Shown: piece after piece, positions 6,334 through 9,421 of the stretch | Position numbering within the stretch: position 1 is the stretch's first letter | Layout of the letters: the number at the start of each line of letters is the position of its first letter | Assembly: GCA_002403785.1 (NCBI GenBank) | Contig: DHIM01000325.1 | Coordinates: 1 to 9,421 of the forward strand | Reading direction: 5' to 3' | Length of the DNA: 9,421 nt | DNA from: Clostridium sp. UBA4746 | GTDB lineage: Bacteria > Bacillota > Clostridia > Clostridiales > Clostridiaceae | Notes under the pieces: generated by a model | Database searches by the model: none | What the model was told of the DNA's origin: nothing | The model's input: the letters and a program-made list of their open reading frames with translations, nothing else | Program-made: the position numbers and the translations under genes

Positions 6334-6455
6334 TTCTTTAAGCTTTAAATTTTCATTAATACTAATAATTCTAATCTATACAATATCTCCAAAGATTAAA
6401 GAAGAATAAATACTGATGGAATTGTAGCATGTATAGGTTCTTGGCAAGATAATCA

Positions 6456-6523
6456 AAACAAATTGTGTTTACAATTTGTTTAGGACCAACGGGGGTTCTA
6501 ATGAGCGAAGCGAATTTGCTAAT
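6456..6523 (+). repeat. Structured dispersed repeat, copy 4
   Basis: AAACAAATTGT (6456-6466) and ACAATTTGTTT (6471-6481) form an 11-bp hairpin with loop GTTT. The core region AGGACC-AACGGG-GGTTCT (6482-6499) can fold into a second hairpin with one G-T pair, and AATGAGCGAAGCGAATTTGCTAAT ends at 6523. The 5' outer strand TAGCAA is not preserved; TTGGCAAG lies at that place. It lies in the 330-base gap between the VOC-like remnant and the TcaA-like gene. Confidence 0.7.
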
Positions 6524-6566
6524 AAATCCTGTTTGCTAATGTAAAAATGCTACATTATTTGCTAAT
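6515..6566 (+). repeat. Three direct repeats of TTTGCTAAT upstream of the TcaA-like gene
   Basis: TTTGCTAAT occurs at 6515-6523 (end of repeat copy 4), 6532-6540 and 6558-6566; the first and third extend to TTTGCTAATAAA. Between the second and third a 7-bp hairpin, TAATGTA/TACATTA (6537-6543/6551-6557), is followed by TTT. The units may be stuttered ends of the dispersed repeat or binding sites upstream of the gene at 6666. No clear promoter box was found in 6570-6650. Confidence 0.5.
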
Positions 6567-6665
6567 AAAAACATGCACCCAATTAATGTAAATAGCATAT
6601 TATGATGATGTATCAAAAAATTTATACGGATGCTAAATCACTAATATAAAAATGGGGGACCTACA

Positions 6666-8189
6666 ATGAAATTTTGTACTAAATGCGGCAAGGCAGTTAA
6701 AGAAGAACAAACTTTTTGCACTTCTTGCGGCACTGATTTAAAAAATGAAACTATAGGTAAAAGTAGTGGGGTAGAAGAGACTAAACAAGTAGAAGAAACT
6801 AACCAGACGGAAAAGACTAACGAGATGGAAGAAACTGAACAGATGTATGAAAATAGACAGATTGAAGAAAATGATTCAACTATAGAAATTCAGCCAATAA
6901 AAGAATATCAGACTCCCAAAGAAAATAGTTCTATTGATGAATCTACTGAAACTAATGCTAAATTATCAAAAAAGTCTAAAATAACTATAGCAATAGTTGC
7001 AGTTTTGATAGTAGCAATTGTTGTTATTGTTGAAATTGGTAATTCTTTATATAATCCTAAGAAGCTTGAAACAAGATTTAAGAATGATATTGTTTCAAAC
7101 AATAATGCTGATTTAGCAAGTATTATGTATTGTAATGATGCTAGGCTTATAGTTGATAGTAAAACCATTGCTCCTTTACTGTCATACATTAAAAGTCACC
7201 CTTCATATTATGAACAGATTATCCAAACATTAGATAATGACGTCATTAGCCCTAAAAATAATAGTAGCACAGCAACAAGCAACATATTAACATTAACTAA
7301 TATTGGAAAGAAGTTTTTAATATTTTCTGATTATAAAATAAGCATTAAGCCATCATTTGTTGATATAACAACACCAGTCAAAGATGTTACCTTTTCAATT
7401 AACAATCTTCAAATTGGGAGTAGCGATACTGATAAATCTACTAAGGAATTTGGACCATATATACCTGGAGATTATTCAATTTTAGCCAATTATAAGGGTA
7501 AATATGTTACTTTAAATCATCCGTACCCTGTGGATCTTGTAGCAGCTAAAAATGGTATAGCAAAATTAAATGTATTTGATGATATGAGTTATATAAATAT
7601 AACTTCTGACTTTCCAGATGCTAAAATATTTGTTAACGGAAAAGATGTTAATATGTCAGTTGCAGATGCAACGAATTTCGGACCTGTAGATAGTACTACT
7701 AAAATATATGCTACACACTTGGTAGATGGTAAAATACTCAGAAGTCAAGAATATTCTGTTGCAACGGGTGGAACAGACATTAATTTAAGTTTTGATGAGG
7801 CAAGCAGTGACCTAGATAATGTTAAAAATCAATTAAGGGATCTTTTGAGCTACTATACATCATCTTTTACACAAGCCGTTAATAATAATGATTATTCATT
7901 AATGGATCCTTACGTAACATTTGGAAGTAAGCTATATAAATTACAACAATCATATATATCTACTACTTATGAAGCCGAAGTGCAAGAGAGTAATGTTTCT
8001 TCTGATATCACGAATTATAACATTAGTGACGATAATCAATCTGGAAGTATAACTACTTCAGAAATTTATAGTATTACAAATAAAGACGGTATTACTTCAA
8101 ATAAGCCTTTTAATTATAAATATACATTTAAATATAATGTTGATACCTCTAGCTATCAATTTTCAGACATACAAAAAGCATTGAATTAG
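6666..8189 (+). CDS. TcaA/YvbJ-like zinc-ribbon membrane-anchored protein
   Basis: A 507-residue protein. Residues 4-22 form a zinc ribbon (Cys4, Cys7, Cys18, Cys21). Residues 36-71 are hexapeptide repeats rich in Glu, Thr and Gln. A single transmembrane helix lies at about 106-122, preceded by lysines (KKSK), so the N-terminus faces the cytoplasm. The remainder is a large extracytoplasmic part: KLETRFKNDIVSNNNADLA just after the membrane, beta-rich repeats (KNNSSTATSN to about 375), and a C-terminal NTF2-like segment (VKNQLRDLLSYYTSSFTQA onward). This order matches TcaA (teicoplanin resistance-associated) and Bacillus YvbJ. The molecular role in clostridia is unknown; cell-envelope stress or glycopeptide response is the family association. 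GGGGGA lies seven bases before the ATG. No metal ligand is missing and no frameshift is seen. Confidence 0.75.
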   Translation: MKFCTKCGKAVKEEQTFCTSCGTDLKNETIGKSSGVEETKQVEETNQTEKTNEMEETEQMYENRQIEENDSTIEIQPIKEYQTPKENSSIDESTETNAKLSKKSKITIAIVAVLIVAIVVIVEIGNSLYNPKKLETRFKNDIVSNNNADLASIMYCNDARLIVDSKTIAPLLSYIKSHPSYYEQIIQTLDNDVISPKNNSSTATSNILTLTNIGKKFLIFSDYKISIKPSFVDITTPVKDVTFSINNLQIGSSDTDKSTKEFGPYIPGDYSILANYKGKYVTLNHPYPVDLVAAKNGIAKLNVFDDMSYINITSDFPDAKIFVNGKDVNMSVADATNFGPVDSTTKIYATHLVDGKILRSQEYSVATGGTDINLSFDEASSDLDNVKNQLRDLLSYYTSSFTQAVNNNDYSLMDPYVTFGSKLYKLQQSYISTTYEAEVQESNVSSDITNYNISDDNQSGSITTSEIYSITNKDGITSNKPFNYKYTFKYNVDTSSYQFSDIQKALN

Positions 8190-8208
8190 AAAATCATGGT
8201 GGAAAGAT

Positions 8209-8241
8209 ACTGCCTTAAATAAATACGTTATTTAAGGCAGT
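8209..8241. terminator. Perfect 14-bp hairpin after the TcaA-like gene
   Basis: ACTGCCTTAAATAA (8209-8222) pairs perfectly with TTATTTAAGGCAGT (8228-8241) around the loop ATACG, 19 bases after the stop codon. The position suits a terminator, but the + strand tail (TAATAAGATAAAAAAG) has no T tract. It may therefore act as an mRNA-stabilising end or a factor-dependent terminator, or be the end of a lost element. The deacetylase remnant starts immediately after it. Confidence 0.55.
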
Positions 8242-8247
8242 TAATAA

Positions 8248-8358
8248 GATAAAAAAGCCACTACCGAGGCACTACCACAAATTATTTTAAAACTTAAAAA
8301 AATGGGATACAGCTTTGTTACCGTAGATAAGCTTTTACATTTACCAGCATATAAATAG
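8248..8358 (+). pseudogene. C-terminal remnant of a polysaccharide deacetylase (CE4/NodB domain)
   Basis: Thirty-six codons are open from just after a stop, reading DKKATTEALPQIILKLKKMG then YSFVTVDKLLHLPAYK and TAG. The pattern of an ALPQII helix, KLKKMGY and FVTVDKLL is that of the last helix and strand of carbohydrate-esterase-4 deacetylases, which act on peptidoglycan or chitin-like polymers. The catalytic Asp-His-His region and everything else upstream is gone; in its place stand the 14-bp hairpin and the TcaA-like gene. The fragment has no start signal of its own apart from an internal ATG without a ribosome binding site. It records a deletion or insertion between the two zinc-ribbon genes. 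Confidence 0.7.
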
Positions 8359-8393
8359 TTATATTAAATTTTTATCATTAAGGGGGAATTACA

Positions 8394-9182
8394 ATGAATT
8401 TTTGTAAAAACTGTGGACAAAAAATTAATTCTGATGAACAATTTTGTGGAAATTGTGGAACGGCTGTAATGGTGGATCACAAATTAAATAGCAGCTCAAA
8501 TGAAGTACAGAGCACCAAAAATAGTGATTTTAGTATTTATATTAATGAAATATTAAAAGTTTCTAAAGGTATGCTAATGAAGCCAGTTTCAACAATTGTA
8601 AAATGCAATAAAATTTTAAAAATGGAATCTTGCAGCATTTTAATCTTATTTTTAACAATATTATTTGGATTATTTAATATTTGGGCATTGTCTAATACCA
8701 CAGGAGTGGTAAATGGACTATTTACAGACTCCAAGAGTAACCCTTATATATCAAGTCTACTGTCTCAATATATAATCCCGAATGTATCTAAAGATAAAAT
8801 ATTCTTTATGACAGGCTTTCTATTCATTATTGCTATAATTATACTTTTTGTTTCAAACTATTTGATTGGTAAATATATTTATAAATCTTTAGCTAAATCA
8901 GTAACAATATTAAAAGTAGTAACCTGTTCAACAATACCTTTCATTGCAGCATTCTTCTTGAGTATAGTTTTATCTTATATAAATTTAACGTTAGGATTAA
9001 TGGTTCTATTTATAGGCATGGTAACTGCACTAATAAGCTTATTTAGAGGGATTACAAAAGCACTAAATATATCAGAAGAAATAACAATATTTATAATACC
9101 AATTTCATGTCTAGTCATGTTTTCAGTGGAATATATAATTCTTTCAAAAATAATAACAAATATTTTCGCTAGTGTGTACTAA
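8394..9182 (+). CDS. Zinc-ribbon protein with five predicted membrane helices
   Basis: A 262-residue protein of unknown function. It starts with a zinc ribbon (Cys4, Cys7, Cys18, Cys21) nearly superimposable on that of the gene upstream, followed by a Ser/Asn-rich linker (30-47) and an amphipathic stretch. Hydrophobic helices lie at about 81-99, 137-159, 178-196, 201-217 and 231-250. A loop of about 36 residues separates the first two. The layout (zinc ribbon plus a five-helix domain) recalls YIP1-like or other small integral membrane domains of Firmicutes, but I cannot name the family. AAGGGGGAA lies about seven bases before the ATG. It probably has its own transcript, since a hairpin and a gene remnant separate it from the TcaA-like gene. 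A strong terminator follows 60 bases after its stop. Confidence 0.8.
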   Translation: MNFCKNCGQKINSDEQFCGNCGTAVMVDHKLNSSSNEVQSTKNSDFSIYINEILKVSKGMLMKPVSTIVKCNKILKMESCSILILFLTILFGLFNIWALSNTTGVVNGLFTDSKSNPYISSLLSQYIIPNVSKDKIFFMTGFLFIIAIIILFVSNYLIGKYIYKSLAKSVTILKVVTCSTIPFIAAFFLSIVLSYINLTLGLMVLFIGMVTALISLFRGITKALNISEEITIFIIPISCLVMFSVEYIILSKIITNIFASVY

Positions 9183-9241
9183 TCATGTACTAATCAATAT
9201 AAAACTCAATCTTACATCTTTATTTTAGATTGTTGCATTAT

Positions 9242-9279
9242 AAATACTGCTTAGGCTATAACCTAGAGCAGTATTTTTT
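9242..9279 (+). terminator. Intrinsic terminator of the five-helix zinc-ribbon gene
   Basis: AAATACTGCT (9242-9251) pairs with AGCAGTATTT (9267-9276). The stem continues with TAGG/CCTA after a one-base bulge around the loop CTATAA, and a run of T follows. This is a classic rho-independent terminator. The remaining 9280-9421 is extremely AT-rich. It holds an 18-nt AT palindrome (9297-9314) and an AAGGAG at 9313-9318, whose nearest frame (TTG at 9329) stops after seven codons; no gene is supported there. Confidence 0.85.
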
Positions 9280-9421
9280 ATTAGCATCTGTTTTATTTAT
9301 AAATTAATTTATAAGGAGAATTATTATATTGAAAATTAGTCTCTATAAATAATATAATAAAACTAATGTATTTTAATGATATTATTAATATAATACAATT
9401 TAAAGTTATTTTTATAGTATT

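Noticed and set aside
6420..6482. Short frame NTDGIVACIGSWQDN as a gene remnant
   Set aside because: It is about 25 residues with stops on both sides, and I could not tie it to a family; chance is as likely.
5262..6523. CRISPR array
   Set aside because: The repeats are unequal in length and spacing (about 220-730 bases apart), have no regular spacers, and no cas gene is nearby.
9329..9352. Seven-codon frame after AAGGAG near the window end
   Set aside because: It is too short to support, begins with TTG, and lies in extremely AT-rich DNA.

Overview
The window looks like chromosomal DNA of a low-GC Gram-positive anaerobe, most likely a Clostridium sensu stricto. The base composition is very AT-rich, ribosome binding sites are strong (AGGAGG, GGGGGA), and the best-preserved operon encodes an oxygen-sensitive ferredoxin-dependent 2-oxoacid oxidoreductase. 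This placement is an inference; no marker gene fixes the species.

Positions 236-3768 hold the metabolic block, all on the + strand. A P-loop ATPase of the MinD/ParA-like class comes first. A 290-base gap follows, with a promoter candidate and a strongly palindromic element of about 150 bp (978-1130). Then comes a tight four-gene operon in the order delta (2[4Fe-4S] ferredoxin), alpha, beta (TPP-binding), gamma. It belongs to the VOR/KOR type: it oxidatively decarboxylates a 2-oxoacid to acyl-CoA and passes electrons to ferredoxin. The alpha subunit is of the VorB type. A 12-bp hairpin ends the operon, and a convergent RpiR/MurR-type regulator (3902-4759, - strand) faces it.

Positions 4760-6660 are a gene graveyard. 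Just upstream of the regulator is a - strand remnant of a YjjG-like HAD phosphatase with four visible lesions: lost start codon, one-base deletion, in-frame stop and truncation. Further on are an unidentified reading frame, a 12-codon stub with a ribosome binding site, and a 5'-truncated VOC/4-hydroxyphenylpyruvate-dioxygenase-like remnant. Scattered through this stretch are four copies of a structured repeat: an AT-rich hairpin, a CCCCCGGGGG-type core, and a GAGCGAAGCGAATTTGCTA-like tail. I do not recognise it as a named family. It shows compensatory base changes in its stem and is the best candidate for something undescribed.

Positions 6666-9182 carry two + strand genes for proteins with an N-terminal zinc ribbon joined to membrane segments. 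The first is a TcaA/YvbJ-like single-pass protein with a large extracytoplasmic part; the second is a five-helix membrane protein. Between them lie a perfect 14-bp hairpin and the last 36 codons of a polysaccharide deacetylase whose body is gone. A strong intrinsic terminator (9242-9279) closes the block. The last 140 bases are AT-rich with no supported gene.

No complete mobile element, CRISPR array, tRNA or rRNA was seen.
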